Source of the DNA: Clostridia bacterium
Lineage (GTDB): Bacteria; Bacillota; Clostridia; TANB77; UBA1234
Direction: 5' to 3'
DNA length: 64,000 bases
Assembly (NCBI GenBank): GCA_017462965.1
Contig: JAFTQC010000040.1
Span: 1-64,000 of the forward strand
Numbering within the stretch: the stretch's first letter is position 1; every line of letters starts with the position of its first letter. Positions 34,701 through 43,530 of the stretch are shown here, one piece after another. The notes below the pieces were generated by a model. The model saw only the letters and a list, made by a program, of their open reading frames with translations, did not search any database and was not told the DNA's origin. Both the position numbers and the translations under genes were made by a program.

Positions 34701-37700
34701 ATTAAGAGAAGCACAAGACGTTGAATCACAAATAGGTGCATTGTATAATTCAGAGTTATTCCTTAAAATTAGTGATACTCAAGGCAATAGATGGATGCTT
34801 GAAAGTTCTGAGCCAAAGAACTTGATGGTTAGAGAAAACGGAAATAATTTCAAATTCATATATGGAGAAGTTAAGGCAAAAGTATTAGTAAAACATATTG
34901 ATATTGCTTCACAAAAAGCCATTGTTGAGGATGTTATTTCAACAATCAAATTAGGTGGAATTTTTATTCCTAACATTAGACAGAAAATATTAGACAAAAA
35001 TAAGTGGCAATGGAAATATATTGGTGATGAAAATATTTCAATTGTTACAAAAGAAAATGAGCAAGAAAACATTATCATATTAAATTATGAAGAGGATAGA
35101 AGCGATGTTGTTTTAAAATATCAAACACTTGACGGAACTACGATTAGAGCTGATGCTGTAAAGAAAGTACAGATAGGTAAGGAAATAAAGATTGATCATG
35201 TACTTAAGTTTAATGATAATGATGGACTTGGTTGGAAGTATGTTAAATCATCACTTGGCACACAAGTTGTAAAACCTGAAGAAAATATTATTATAGATTC
35301 GTATGAACCATTACTTGCAAAAGTTGTTACTAAGTATGTTTTCGAGGATAATATGGAAATCGTACAAGCTAAAGAAGAGAACATCCAAGTCGGTAAGAAG
35401 TTTGTTCCGGAAATACTTGAAAGAATTACTGACAAGGAACGTGCTTTGTGGTCATATGTTAGTGTTTCTGATGATGAAATAATTGTTAAAGAAGAAGTAA
35501 ATGTAGTTGAATGCAAGTATGAGAAAACGTTGGCTGAAACTACAGTTAGATATGTTGATGAGCAAGGCGAATTAATTGCTGATCCTATAGTTGGTAAATA
35601 TCAAATTGGTACAATTTTTGCTGCGACGATTGAGAAGAATTTTGAAGATAAAGAAGGCAAAGCTTGGATTTTTGGTAGTGTAGATTATGAAAAAATTACG
35701 GTTCAAGAAGAATCTGAGAAAAATATCATTAATGTGACGTATAAGAAAGAAATGGTTGATTTAAAACTTTGTTTCTTTGGTTCAGGTCTTCAAACTATTA
35801 AGACTGCGCAGATTGTTAAGGCACAAATTGGAAGTATATATATTGCTAAACCTATGAATGTCATAATTGATGAAAAATCTTTAGGTTGGGAACTTAGAGA
35901 AGATTTGATTCCTAAGTTTAAAGTAAACAGAAATCCGACTGAGAATATTGTAAATATAAGTTATGATAAGTACATGGTTGATGCAATTGTTCAATTTATC
36001 GATGATGAGAATAATGCTGTTATTGAACCAAGTGTGACGAAGCATCAAGTTGGAACAACGTTTATGCCTGAAATTGAAGATTATATTGAGGATAAGGAAG
36101 GCAAGGAATGGGTGTATGCAATAAAAGTTGAGAATAAGGTCTTCACAATGACTAAGAAAATTGAACCGATTGTTATTAGTGAAGCTGTTGGAAAGAACTT
36201 AATTAAACTGCATTACAAACCATCGATGAATAAAGTTACGATTAAATATAAGGATCCAATGGGCACAGATATAAAGATGCAAATGGTTACAGAAGCTCAA
36301 ATTGGTTCTAACTATACACCAGAAATTATTAAAAATATTGTTGGTGCTGGTAACATTAAATGGGTTTATAATCCTAATAGTAAATCGACTATTAAGATTA
36401 ACAGAGATCCTGGTAAGAATGTCATAAATCTTGCTTATGAAGAGCAAAAAGCTACGGTTATTTATAAATATTTTGATGAGGATAAAAATATTTTGAAAGA
36501 TGAAAAGAAACAACTTGCGCAGATTGGTAGTGTGCATAGGGTTGATCCTGAAAATATTGTTGAAAGTAGCGATGGTAGAGTTTGGGAATATAAAGCGAAG
36601 AGTCTTGATGAGGTTAAAGTCGATGATAATGAAGCTAACAACGTCGTTGAGATTGTGTACATGCCGCTTAAAGTTGATGTTGTTTTGAAATTTATAACAT
36701 TGAATGGAAATACAATTTTACCAAGCAAGATTGTTAAAGCGCAATTGGGTAGTGAATATAAAGCTCCTGTTGAGCAGACGATAACAGATGATGAGTCTAG
36801 GTTATATAAATTTGTTAAGGTTGAGCCTGCTTCAATAAAAGTTAAAGAAATTCCACTTGGTAAAGAGGATAATAATGATATAAATGTTTTTGAAATTACG
36901 TATGAATCTTCTTTCAGCGAAGCTAGAATTGTTTTCAAGGATATTGATGGCAATAAGTTAAGGGATGATGAAATTAAGCAAATGCAAGTTGGTACTATGT
37001 TTGCACCATCTCCAATTCAATATATTACAGATAGAAAAGGTATTCAGTGGGAGCTTATTAATGATAAGGTCGATCCAATTAGAGTTATGGAGGATGCTCG
37101 TCAAAACCAAATAACAATGGTTTATGAGGTTGCGAAAGCTGAGATTTCTGTTAGATTTAAAGATATGGATGGAAATGCGATTCGTGAGGCCAAGTTGTTC
37201 TATTTAGAAGTTGGCAGTGAATTCGTTCCTGAAGTTGAAGATGAGATAGTGGATTCTCAAAACAGAAAATGGATATATACGATGACCGATCCAGTAAAAC
37301 TAACGGTTGGAAGTATCAATAATATTATTAATATTGTGTATCAAGAAAAGAAAGCTATGACTGTTATTAAAATTCAAACGACTGATGGCAAGACGTTAAG
37401 GGATGATGTTAAGACAAAACAACAAGTCGGAAGTAAGTATGTTCCTGTTCCTGTTACTAAGGTTATTTATGACAATAACAATAATATTTGGAGATTTGCA
37501 TTTAACAGTCCAAGTGACATTATTGTTTCTGAAAATGTCGAGGAAAATGTGGTAATTCAGTATTTTACAACAGATGATTCTGTTAAGAAAGAAGATACAA
37601 ACAAGACATTTAATCCTGATATTTCTCGATTTATTGATAAGGATTTAGTTGCTGAAGCTGAAAAAGAAGAAGCTGAGAAGAAAAAACAAGAAGAAGAAAA

Positions 37701-38553
37701 AGCTCAGATGAAAGCTGCGATGCCAGAAGAAGAAAAAGTTAATTTCACTGATCCATATTTACAAAATTTAGAAAGAAATATGAATTTAACTAATAAACAA
37801 AAAGGTGTAATTAATCAATTAAATGATTACAATGCTAGTATTATAAAACTATTGCATGAGGCACTAAAGTATCCTGGCAACATAGATGATCTTAATTTGT
37901 CTGATAAGCTTGATAAGTTGATTCGCGAAGAGAAAGAACTTCTTAATACTGGTTTGAAAGACGTAATCGAAGAAGATAGAAGTGGTAACAAGATTAATAG
38001 AATACTTGAAGCTATAACAGCTTCTGAAACGACAGATAAGAATTTCAGTTTATTGCAGACTAAAAAAGCGGTTTCATTTGCAGAGTATTTTATAAAGAAG
38101 AATACAACTGACAAAGAAGATGCAAGATTCATTTTAGACAGAGGTAAAAATGATAAAGGTATAGAATGTGTTAACAAGAAGATTGCTGAATCTAAGCAAC
38201 CTGTACCTGAACTTATAACTTTGAAAGTTGCATTAATATATGAAAAAGCAATACTTGATAATTACGTTAGAGCGAGATCGTTAATTAAAGATGAATATTT
38301 CAAAAATGATGAAAGTAAAGAAAAATTGTCTCGTGAAGTTATTGTAGAGGTTACAAATACACTTCCAGATGAAGCCTTAAAACTTTTCAACAGATGTTTG
38401 AATCTTTCAGTAAGTCAAAGAAATGAATTAGATGCAATAATGAAATTATTAAGTTCTCAACAATTAACAACAGTACAAAATGGAATTAATAAGATTTCAG
38501 AAGGAAAGATAAGAAAAACAGCATTAAAGCTATATAAAGAAATCGTAGGGTAA
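31741..38553 (+). CDS. Giant MucBP-like repeat protein without signal peptide
   Basis: The protein has 2270 residues. Residues 1-530 form a unique region with no recognised family. Residues ~531-1942 hold about 19 repeats of ~74 residues with the plan KVTIKFID-x-G-x-L, then QIG-x-x-Y, an I-x-D-x-x-G-x-x-W core and an ENIINI-x-YE end, resembling MucBP-type beta domains. A Glu/Lys-rich linker (~1960-2000) leads to a helical C-terminal domain (~2000-2270). There is no signal peptide, no transmembrane helix, no LPXTG and no SH3/SLH anchor, so it appears cytosolic or exported by an unknown route. ATG 31741 follows GAGGTGA. It sits among glycogen genes; its role is unknown. Confidence 0.85.
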   Translation: MKTVLNTLKEKLNTLGYNETIINSTLSKFDLALVENAASDFENVDELITIEEYDEPNVEIIRMFLNVNNDMLQCEVLEGDITLSATESAVGTRFAIADYTLSKRNVIMGITTNFKVKIIAYKPTPKTQNLYNGMTYEQAYKKERDEVTLSYYEAFVDNVTRSGKATERKVKEIITLLVSDFVIDEIAIKDLNPRFKMYDNEYKYAENIYSYSIRYINLRTNRVEFFEKDANIKMISKNVQPGIISNDPYIKVDKPLVEADFPLNTVSYYWIGASKGVQEQIAIFISPRVYEQAMFSELKKDDPRIENLARDLTRRFKRETNQEVDFDDIKDVLRKLNFELMCPSIDIIRANMPNKTDPIEPIKYKYKVITDPAEFEEKLYITIEDHMAKRYRYKLVENVLEDLTTVGNKLEYTDEKGSMVRKQSVADFNVNTPAVVIRRETFIDAEGIPDLLGYIYQDMKYYGTDALPVPNIEVVFYMPPMDSDRGSVAMYNGTSLEFSLANISNQNFFNSEQVSGNNSYVIGGGAILPGSTTVTVRYINSKDEILKENVIANVFPKTSYLPDVIPVINDKDGKEWILENNNIIPTVLSSKADENVIQIKYIEKYARVSFSFINREGKKLVDDKQELVQVGTNYDFSTKQICRDKNGEDWKLLNTRPSKLIVSDVEEKNKIILIYDIERADITIRFINRAGEQIADDKIVQGAVEKLYKADSVPYIVDSNGLGWSYVEGSNATVLVKNTEPNIITLVYEEAKQKVITRIKNEEGLPLIDDEIVFLQIGKKYKVDFESMVYDLECKEWKLSRTVVSEIVVDRDGNKNLLEAIYEPRLSRVAIKFVGLDGRQIRESAVEQAQIGARFNAESMSEIPDSFGKVWSCIEGGTGIIISENERENAVTLKYEPLMAKVTLKYYDAESNELIAPKYETLQVGTVYKNKPMMKITDESGKRWIIDEAKVPTITVNKHEEENIVSIYYDKENTKVTITFFDAFGNKLREAQDVESQIGALYNSELFLKISDTQGNRWMLESSEPKNLMVRENGNNFKFIYGEVKAKVLVKHIDIASQKAIVEDVISTIKLGGIFIPNIRQKILDKNKWQWKYIGDENISIVTKENEQENIIILNYEEDRSDVVLKYQTLDGTTIRADAVKKVQIGKEIKIDHVLKFNDNDGLGWKYVKSSLGTQVVKPEENIIIDSYEPLLAKVVTKYVFEDNMEIVQAKEENIQVGKKFVPEILERITDKERALWSYVSVSDDEIIVKEEVNVVECKYEKTLAETTVRYVDEQGELIADPIVGKYQIGTIFAATIEKNFEDKEGKAWIFGSVDYEKITVQEESEKNIINVTYKKEMVDLKLCFFGSGLQTIKTAQIVKAQIGSIYIAKPMNVIIDEKSLGWELREDLIPKFKVNRNPTENIVNISYDKYMVDAIVQFIDDENNAVIEPSVTKHQVGTTFMPEIEDYIEDKEGKEWVYAIKVENKVFTMTKKIEPIVISEAVGKNLIKLHYKPSMNKVTIKYKDPMGTDIKMQMVTEAQIGSNYTPEIIKNIVGAGNIKWVYNPNSKSTIKINRDPGKNVINLAYEEQKATVIYKYFDEDKNILKDEKKQLAQIGSVHRVDPENIVESSDGRVWEYKAKSLDEVKVDDNEANNVVEIVYMPLKVDVVLKFITLNGNTILPSKIVKAQLGSEYKAPVEQTITDDESRLYKFVKVEPASIKVKEIPLGKEDNNDINVFEITYESSFSEARIVFKDIDGNKLRDDEIKQMQVGTMFAPSPIQYITDRKGIQWELINDKVDPIRVMEDARQNQITMVYEVAKAEISVRFKDMDGNAIREAKLFYLEVGSEFVPEVEDEIVDSQNRKWIYTMTDPVKLTVGSINNIINIVYQEKKAMTVIKIQTTDGKTLRDDVKTKQQVGSKYVPVPVTKVIYDNNNNIWRFAFNSPSDIIVSENVEENVVIQYFTTDDSVKKEDTNKTFNPDISRFIDKDLVAEAEKEEAEKKKQEEEKAQMKAAMPEEEKVNFTDPYLQNLERNMNLTNKQKGVINQLNDYNASIIKLLHEALKYPGNIDDLNLSDKLDKLIREEKELLNTGLKDVIEEDRSGNKINRILEAITASETTDKNFSLLQTKKAVSFAEYFIKKNTTDKEDARFILDRGKNDKGIECVNKKIAESKQPVPELITLKVALIYEKAILDNYVRARSLIKDEYFKNDESKEKLSREVIVEVTNTLPDEALKLFNRCLNLSVSQRNELDAIMKLLSSQQLTTVQNGINKISEGKIRKTALKLYKEIVG

Positions 38554-38561
38554 AATAAAAG

Positions 38562-38692
38562 GGAATCGTTCTTTTTGGAAATTGGGACGGTTCTCTTTTC
38601 CAAATTTGTAGTAGTTATATTTGAATTTATAACTTGTTTAACAAATTTGGAAAAGAGAACCGTCCCAATTTCCAAAAAAGAACGATTCCGGT
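38562..38692. repeat. Long inverted repeat from a family-B pair
   Basis: Two family-B units face each other with arms of about 46 bases (near 38563-38609 and 38645-38692), including flanks beyond the 25-base core. The 30-base spacer is AT-rich. It separates the convergent giant gene and the GH57 gene and could work as a terminator for both. Open frames across it are repeat artefacts. Confidence 0.85.
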
Positions 38693-38698
38693 TTGTTT

Positions 38699-40282
38699 TT
38701 AAATATATATTTTATAATCGATGTCTGGGAAGATTAAGTCTTTATATTCGATGTCTTCTAGGTATGGTTCATCGATTTCGTTTTTGTCTATCATGTCGGC
38801 TAAGGCATTGAATCTGCCGACGTGGTCGCGTACACGTTTGTGAGCATAGTCGACCATTGTGTTTGAGGTTATGATGAATGGCCAATCGCTGCTTTGTGCA
38901 AGAAGTAGCTCGCGTGCACATTGATTAAGCGCACGTTTTTGAAGTGGATGTGGATCTTGATAGATTGTGGCTAAGTAGTGCATTCTTTCAGCGATGTTGT
39001 TAAGATGTCTATACATATAGTCATTTCCAGGGTTTAGCCAAACTTCGTTGTATCCGTGTGCACCCCATGTTGAAATTGCTGGTGCGCATTCTTGTATATC
39101 AGGATATTTTTCTAAGTACTCACTTGGTGTAATTAGTTTAAAAGTATCTTGATTGTAATGTATTTTTTTAAATAAAACGTATAACCAATATGGTCCTTCA
39201 TACCACCAATGCCCATAAAGTTCTGCGTCGTAAGGACATGTAATTACAGGTGGATTTTTCATATTAGGAGCAACGCTATTTATCTGCGCTATTCTTGATG
39301 CAACAAAGTGATCTGCTTGCATTTCTGCAACAGCTTTCGCGTTGCTGTCGTTATAATATTCTTTGTTGCAATTTTTGCCCGTGATTTTGTGATACTTAAT
39401 TCCTGTATCAACACGATGCCCTGACTTAGATATGTAAGGTTTGATGTAATCCCAATCAGCTTCATAACCTATATCTTTATAAAATTCTCTATAGTTTGGA
39501 TCGCCAGGGTATCCGCAAATCGAGCTCCAAACTTGTTTTGAACTTTCCATATCACGGCCAAAAGCAACAAGGCCGTTAGGCGAGATGATAGGAGCAACAG
39601 TTCCGTGAAGAGGTTTTGGATTTGCATATGTAATTCCGTGAGTTTCAAGAAGAACGTATTTGATTCCAAACTCTCTAAGATAAGGTTCGACTTCTGGAAC
39701 GTAAGCACATTCAGAAAGCCACATGCCACGAGGTTGTCTTCCAAAATGTTTTTTATACATTTCAACGCCAACTGCGATTTGAGCGCGAGCTGCTGAAGGA
39801 ACAACATTTAAAAGTGGAAGAAAACCATGCGTTGCAGGACAAGCGATGATTTCTAAAACACCGATGTCTTGGAAATGTTTAAAAGCTTCAACTAAATTAC
39901 AATTATATTTGCGTTTATATACTTTATAAAATTCTTTGAATTGATAAAAATACATTTTAGCCAAATCATTTAAAGGTTTATCATGCTTAGTTCTTTTAAT
40001 TTCTTTGCCTGCAAGTCTAATTCTTTCAAGAAGATATCTTAAATATCTTTGCTGCAATAATTTATCTGTAAGCATTGTTATAAGAGGAGCGGTGATATTC
40101 ATTGTAACTCTGAAGTCAACGCCTTCGTTAACAAGTTTTTCATAATTAATTAAAAGTGGTAGATATGTCTCGGAAATTGCTTCGAATAGCCATCTTTCTT
40201 CTATATAAGTATCTGCTTCTGGATGTCTAACGTATGGTAGGTGTGCATGCAAAACGAGATTTAGATAACCTTTTTCTTTCAT
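38699..40282 (-). CDS. GH57 1,4-alpha-glucan branching enzyme
   Basis: A 527-residue GH57 protein with a DUF1957 C-terminal domain. Motifs in order are LNLVLHAHLPYVRHPE, CPATHGFLP, WLSECAYVPEVEPYL (nucleophile Glu), CPYDAELYGHWWYEGP (acid Asp) and the DWPFIITSNTMVDYAH segment. It makes alpha-1,6 branches in glycogen-type glucan. ATG 40282 follows AAAGGAT at 8 bases. The DUF4912 gene is just upstream; in thermophilic clostridia GH57, DUF4912 and GT4 genes also cluster. Confidence 0.92.
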   Translation of the reverse strand: MKEKGYLNLVLHAHLPYVRHPEADTYIEERWLFEAISETYLPLLINYEKLVNEGVDFRVTMNITAPLITMLTDKLLQQRYLRYLLERIRLAGKEIKRTKHDKPLNDLAKMYFYQFKEFYKVYKRKYNCNLVEAFKHFQDIGVLEIIACPATHGFLPLLNVVPSAARAQIAVGVEMYKKHFGRQPRGMWLSECAYVPEVEPYLREFGIKYVLLETHGITYANPKPLHGTVAPIISPNGLVAFGRDMESSKQVWSSICGYPGDPNYREFYKDIGYEADWDYIKPYISKSGHRVDTGIKYHKITGKNCNKEYYNDSNAKAVAEMQADHFVASRIAQINSVAPNMKNPPVITCPYDAELYGHWWYEGPYWLYVLFKKIHYNQDTFKLITPSEYLEKYPDIQECAPAISTWGAHGYNEVWLNPGNDYMYRHLNNIAERMHYLATIYQDPHPLQKRALNQCARELLLAQSSDWPFIITSNTMVDYAHKRVRDHVGRFNALADMIDKNEIDEPYLEDIEYKDLIFPDIDYKIYI

Positions 40283-40375
40283 TAAATACAATCCTTTCTA
40301 TAAAAACCTATATATAATAGTAGATTTTGAATACATGTTAAAAAAATGACGTGAGAATAATAGTCACTCACGTCT

Positions 40376-41035
40376 TTACTTAGTTTCGTCATATCTCGAA
40401 TATGATGAAATATTATCTTCGTATTTATTAAATGAACTGATATTTTCCATAGAACTAATGCCATTCTCATATCGCGAAAATGACCCTTCGTTAATAACAG
40501 CCCCTTGTCCATTTGCGCCGGTGAAGAAATCTGTAGACAAAGACAAATTCGTATAATCTTGAGGGTTTGAACCATCGATATTGTATCTTCTTTTGTTATA
40601 GTAAACAGTGAACTTGTCTGTCATATCAAGTTTAATGTAATTTCTATAAATTACTTCTTCCGAGTCACCGACATACACAGGATTGCTACGTGGTATCTTA
40701 GCTGAATTAGAAGTATACAAATTTACAAATTCATCATTTTGAATTCTTCCAAGTTCAACTTGATATTCGCAATCAGGATCTTTTACTTCAATGTAATAAT
40801 TTGTAGTAAAAGGATCGATAGGGATGTCGTAGGAATAGTTCATCGTAATGTTTTTTATTTTTAAGACTGGACGTGCAGAAGAGTAATCTAAATTTTTAGA
40901 TTCAAAATTTTTAATTGAATCTTCATCGACTTCCCAATACACATACATTCTTGTTGGTGACTGAACAAGAAGGCGCACGATAGTTTTATTATATTTATTT
41001 GGCAATTCATAATATTCTGTCTTTGGTAAATACAC
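40376..41035 (-). CDS. DUF4912 protein
   Basis: A 219-residue protein with a DUF4912 domain over about residues 15-150: RLLVQSPTRMYVYWEVDED, then RPVLKIKNI, NYYIEVKD and YQVELGRI. The fold is probably a beta-sandwich related to carbohydrate-binding/CARDB-like domains. The C-terminal 60 residues are Ser/Asn/Tyr-rich and probably disordered. GTG 41035 is 9 bases after AGGAGG. It is co-oriented with, and probably co-transcribed with, the GH57 gene. Confidence 0.85.
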   Translation of the reverse strand: MYLPKTEYYELPNKYNKTIVRLLVQSPTRMYVYWEVDEDSIKNFESKNLDYSSARPVLKIKNITMNYSYDIPIDPFTTNYYIEVKDPDCEYQVELGRIQNDEFVNLYTSNSAKIPRSNPVYVGDSEEVIYRNYIKLDMTDKFTVYYNKRRYNIDGSNPQDYTNLSLSTDFFTGANGQGAVINEGSFSRYENGISSMENISSFNKYEDNISSYSRYDETK

Positions 41036-41197
41036 CCTTTACAGCCTCCTTAATAATCTTAATGAATGAAAAGTGCAACATTCATTAGAATTTTATCTTA
41101 TGCAAAAGTCAAAAAGTGCAATATAAAATTACTACTAATAAATGATATATTAAAAAAGAATAAATAGCAAGATAAAGAAAAAAATTTTTAGAAAAAG

Positions 41198-41402
41198 TTA
41201 ACAAGAGGGACAGTCCTTTTTGAGAGAGAACATCATCAACGGGGACAGCCCTTTTTGATAAAAATAATATTTTAATCTTATATTACTTTATATATTTGTT
41301 TATCAAAAAGGGCTGTCCCCGTTGATGATGTTCTCTCTCAAAAAGGGCTGTCCCCGTTGATGACGTTCCCTCTCAAAAAGGGCTGTCCCTCTTGCTAACT
41401 TT
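41198..41402. repeat. Family-A array: two units facing three inverted units
   Basis: Left arm units lie at 41198-41226 and 41231-41262 (GGGACAGTCC and GGGGACAGCCC cores). Right arm units lie at 41299-41330, 41336-41363 and 41371-41402. The arms pair over more than 60 bases, and the right arm carries one extra unit, apparently by tandem duplication. The gap between divergent DUF4912 and GT4 genes (41036-41520) holds this array and no gene. Confidence 0.85.
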
Positions 41403-41520
41403 TTTAAAAAAACATTTACTTTTTTAGGGCGTTCATATACAATAATTTTGAATTAATGACACAAAAAAAGATGAAACAAAAAAATGAAGAAACAAGCGAA
41501 AAATGAAAGGGGATTTTGCA

Positions 41521-42864
41521 ATGAAAATAATGATGCTTTCATGGGAATATCCACCAAGAATTGTTGGTGGTATTGCAAGAGTTGTACATGACTTATCACA
41601 TACTTTTACAAAACAAGGTCATGAAGTTCATGTAATAACTTATCAAGAGGGTGATACAAAAGAATTTGAGAGAGATGGAGATGTGTATGTACACAGAGTA
41701 ACGAATTATCCAATCAATGCTAATAACTTTATTGATTGGGTTATGCAACTTAACTTTTGCATGATGGAGAAAGCAGCAGATGTAATTAAAGAGTACGGGA
41801 AATTCAATGTTTTACATGCGCATGATTGGCTAGTTGCTTATGCGGCTCGTGCAATTAAGAAGACTTATAAATTGCCACTTGTTGCTACAATTCATGCTAC
41901 AGAGAGTGGAAGAAATAGAGGTATTCATAATCAATCACAAGGATATGTAAATGATGTTGAGTGGATGCTTACTTATGAAGCTTCAAACGTAATTTGTAAC
42001 AGCATGTACATGAAAAATGAAATAAAAAATTTGTTTGGAAAACCAGTTGAGAATATTCATGTTGTTCCAAATGGAATAAATGTAAATAAGTTTGATGGAA
42101 AAGAAAGAGATTGGGAATTTAGAAGAAATTATGCTGCTGATTATGAAAAAATTATTTTCTTTGCAGGTAGAATTGTTAATGAAAAAGGAATTCAAGTTCT
42201 TTTAAATGCAGCTCCAAAGATTTTAGCTAATTATCCAAATGTTAAGTTTGTTATTGCTGGTAGAGGTCCTTGTATGGATGAACTAAAAGGTTTAACGAGC
42301 TATTTAGGTTTGGAACAAAAAGTATATTTCACAGGTTATTTGAATGATGTCCAAATAACGAAGATGTATAAGGCGATTGATATTGCTACATTCCCAAGTT
42401 TATATGAGCCATTCGGAATAGTTGCATTAGAAGGTATGCTTGCAGGAGCAGCAACAGTTGTTTCTGATGCTGGTGGTTTAAATGAAATCGTTTCTCATAG
42501 AATTGATGGAATGAAAGCATATGCTGGAAATCCAAATTCGCTTGCTGATTCAATTTTAGAATGTTTATATGATGAGTCTTTATGTGCTCAAATGGCAGCA
42601 AAGGCGCATGAAAAAGTTGTTAAAGAATTTAATTGGGAAACAATTAGTCAAAAAACAATGGATGTTTACAAAGATTCAATTAAGCTTGCGAAAGCGGCTG
42701 AAAAATCAAGAGTTAAACTTGAGTCTCTTGCTACAGCTGAAAGCTTAGGAACAGCTACTATGGTAAATGGAAAGGATACAACAATTACACCATATACAAC
42801 AGATAAGGAAATTAACGCGATTCACAATCCATTAAAACAAAAACTTGCAAAAGGTAATGCGTAA
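41521..42864 (+). CDS. GT4-family glycosyltransferase, probable glycogen/alpha-glucan synthase
   Basis: A 447-residue GT-B enzyme. The N-terminal half has MLSWEYPPRIVGGIARVVHDL and HAHDWLVAYAA, as in bacterial glycogen-synthase-like GT4 enzymes. The C-terminal half has FFAGRIVNEKGIQVLL, GRGPCMDEL and the donor-binding SLYEPFGIVALEGM. ATG 41521 follows GAAAGGGGA. The context (branching enzyme, DUF4912, phosphorylase) supports alpha-glucan synthesis. The last ~60 residues are a Thr/Ala-rich tail. Confidence 0.88.
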   Translation: MKIMMLSWEYPPRIVGGIARVVHDLSHTFTKQGHEVHVITYQEGDTKEFERDGDVYVHRVTNYPINANNFIDWVMQLNFCMMEKAADVIKEYGKFNVLHAHDWLVAYAARAIKKTYKLPLVATIHATESGRNRGIHNQSQGYVNDVEWMLTYEASNVICNSMYMKNEIKNLFGKPVENIHVVPNGINVNKFDGKERDWEFRRNYAADYEKIIFFAGRIVNEKGIQVLLNAAPKILANYPNVKFVIAGRGPCMDELKGLTSYLGLEQKVYFTGYLNDVQITKMYKAIDIATFPSLYEPFGIVALEGMLAGAATVVSDAGGLNEIVSHRIDGMKAYAGNPNSLADSILECLYDESLCAQMAAKAHEKVVKEFNWETISQKTMDVYKDSIKLAKAAEKSRVKLESLATAESLGTATMVNGKDTTITPYTTDKEINAIHNPLKQKLAKGNA

Positions 42865-42906
42865 ATTTTTTGGGACAAAAGCCCCGTCCCTTTGTCCCGA
42901 AAAAAA
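42865..42906. repeat. Family-C palindrome
   Basis: GGGACAAAAGCCCCGTCCC with partner half, directly after the GT4 stop codon. Confidence 0.8.
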
Positions 42907-42940
42907 CACCCAGGCAGATTGCTCTGTCTGGGTGTTTTTT
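42901..42940. terminator. Bidirectional terminator between GT4 and WG-repeat genes
   Basis: An AACACCCAGGCAGA/TCTGTCTGGGTGTT stem with T runs on both strands. It ends the GT4 gene and the convergent WG gene. Confidence 0.9.
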
Positions 42941-43367
42941 AGTAGATTCGCTTGTCGCGAGGGGCGAGCCACATTTTTTTGGCATAGGGCAAGACGTGCT
43001 CTGTGCCGATGCGGTCGATATAGTAGATGGTGTTATCGCGCATTACACGAGCGTAGCCGTTGTTGTACCACCAAACTTTCTCGTAGATGCATTTGCAGGT
43101 TTCAACGCCACCGCGGTTGATGAAGCCGTAGCCGGTTTCCCGTCGGACGGTAGCGTGAAGGCTTACATCGAAGTTACTGACGGATAGATAGACGGGTCCG
43201 CAAATAAGCGAGCCATCTTCATCCATAAATCCGTACTTGCCGTTTTGTTTATACCAGAAGTATCCCCAACAGATGGGACCGACAGCTTCAAAATGGCTCA
43301 GATTGATTTTCCGGCCATTTGTGCGCTCCAAAATGATAGACGTGGGCGTGACGTGCAGTTTAGCCAT
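42939..43367 (-). CDS. WG-repeat (KWG-like) protein
   Basis: A 142-residue protein built of WG beta-repeats: YFWYKQNGKYGFMDEDGSLI, ETGYGFINRGGVETC and NGYARVMRDNTIYYID. Such repeats form extended or propeller-like beta structures; function is unknown. No signal peptide is seen. ATG 43367 is 7 bases after AGGAGG; the longer frame to 43433 is not needed. The coding DNA is clearly more GC-rich than its neighbours, as in the 17.8-26 kb island. Confidence 0.8.
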   Translation of the reverse strand: MAKLHVTPTSIILERTNGRKINLSHFEAVGPICWGYFWYKQNGKYGFMDEDGSLICGPVYLSVSNFDVSLHATVRRETGYGFINRGGVETCKCIYEKVWWYNNGYARVMRDNTIYYIDRIGTEHVLPYAKKMWLAPRDKRIY

Positions 43368-43461
43368 AGCATACCCTCCTTTGATAGCAGGTGGAAATGA
43401 TAAAAACGTCAATTTAACACGGATAGTATACAAAAAATAGTAAAAAAAGTCAATTATATCA

Positions 43462-43491
43462 GGAATATTCTTGGTGTTTCCACATATAGAT
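43462..43491 (+). promoter_or_regulatory. Sigma-E-type promoter of spoIVA
   Basis: GAATATT (43463-43469) is followed after 13 bases by CATATAGAT (43483-43491), close to the sigma-E consensus (ATATT with 13-14 bases to CATACA-T). spoIVA is a known mother-cell sigma-E gene. Confidence 0.65.
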
Positions 43492-43530
43492 TAACTAAGT
43501 TTGGCGTGAAAAAGTTAAAGGAGGATTTAT

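Noticed and set aside
38457-38811. Short frames beginning MEIGTVLFSKF or similar (also 13195-13449 and 31476-31676)
   Set aside because: They translate the palindromic repeats themselves, appear on both strands and lack ribosome binding sites.
41198-41402. CRISPR-like array
   Set aside because: Units are palindromic, in both orientations, with spacers that are short or themselves repeat sequence, and no cas gene is nearby.
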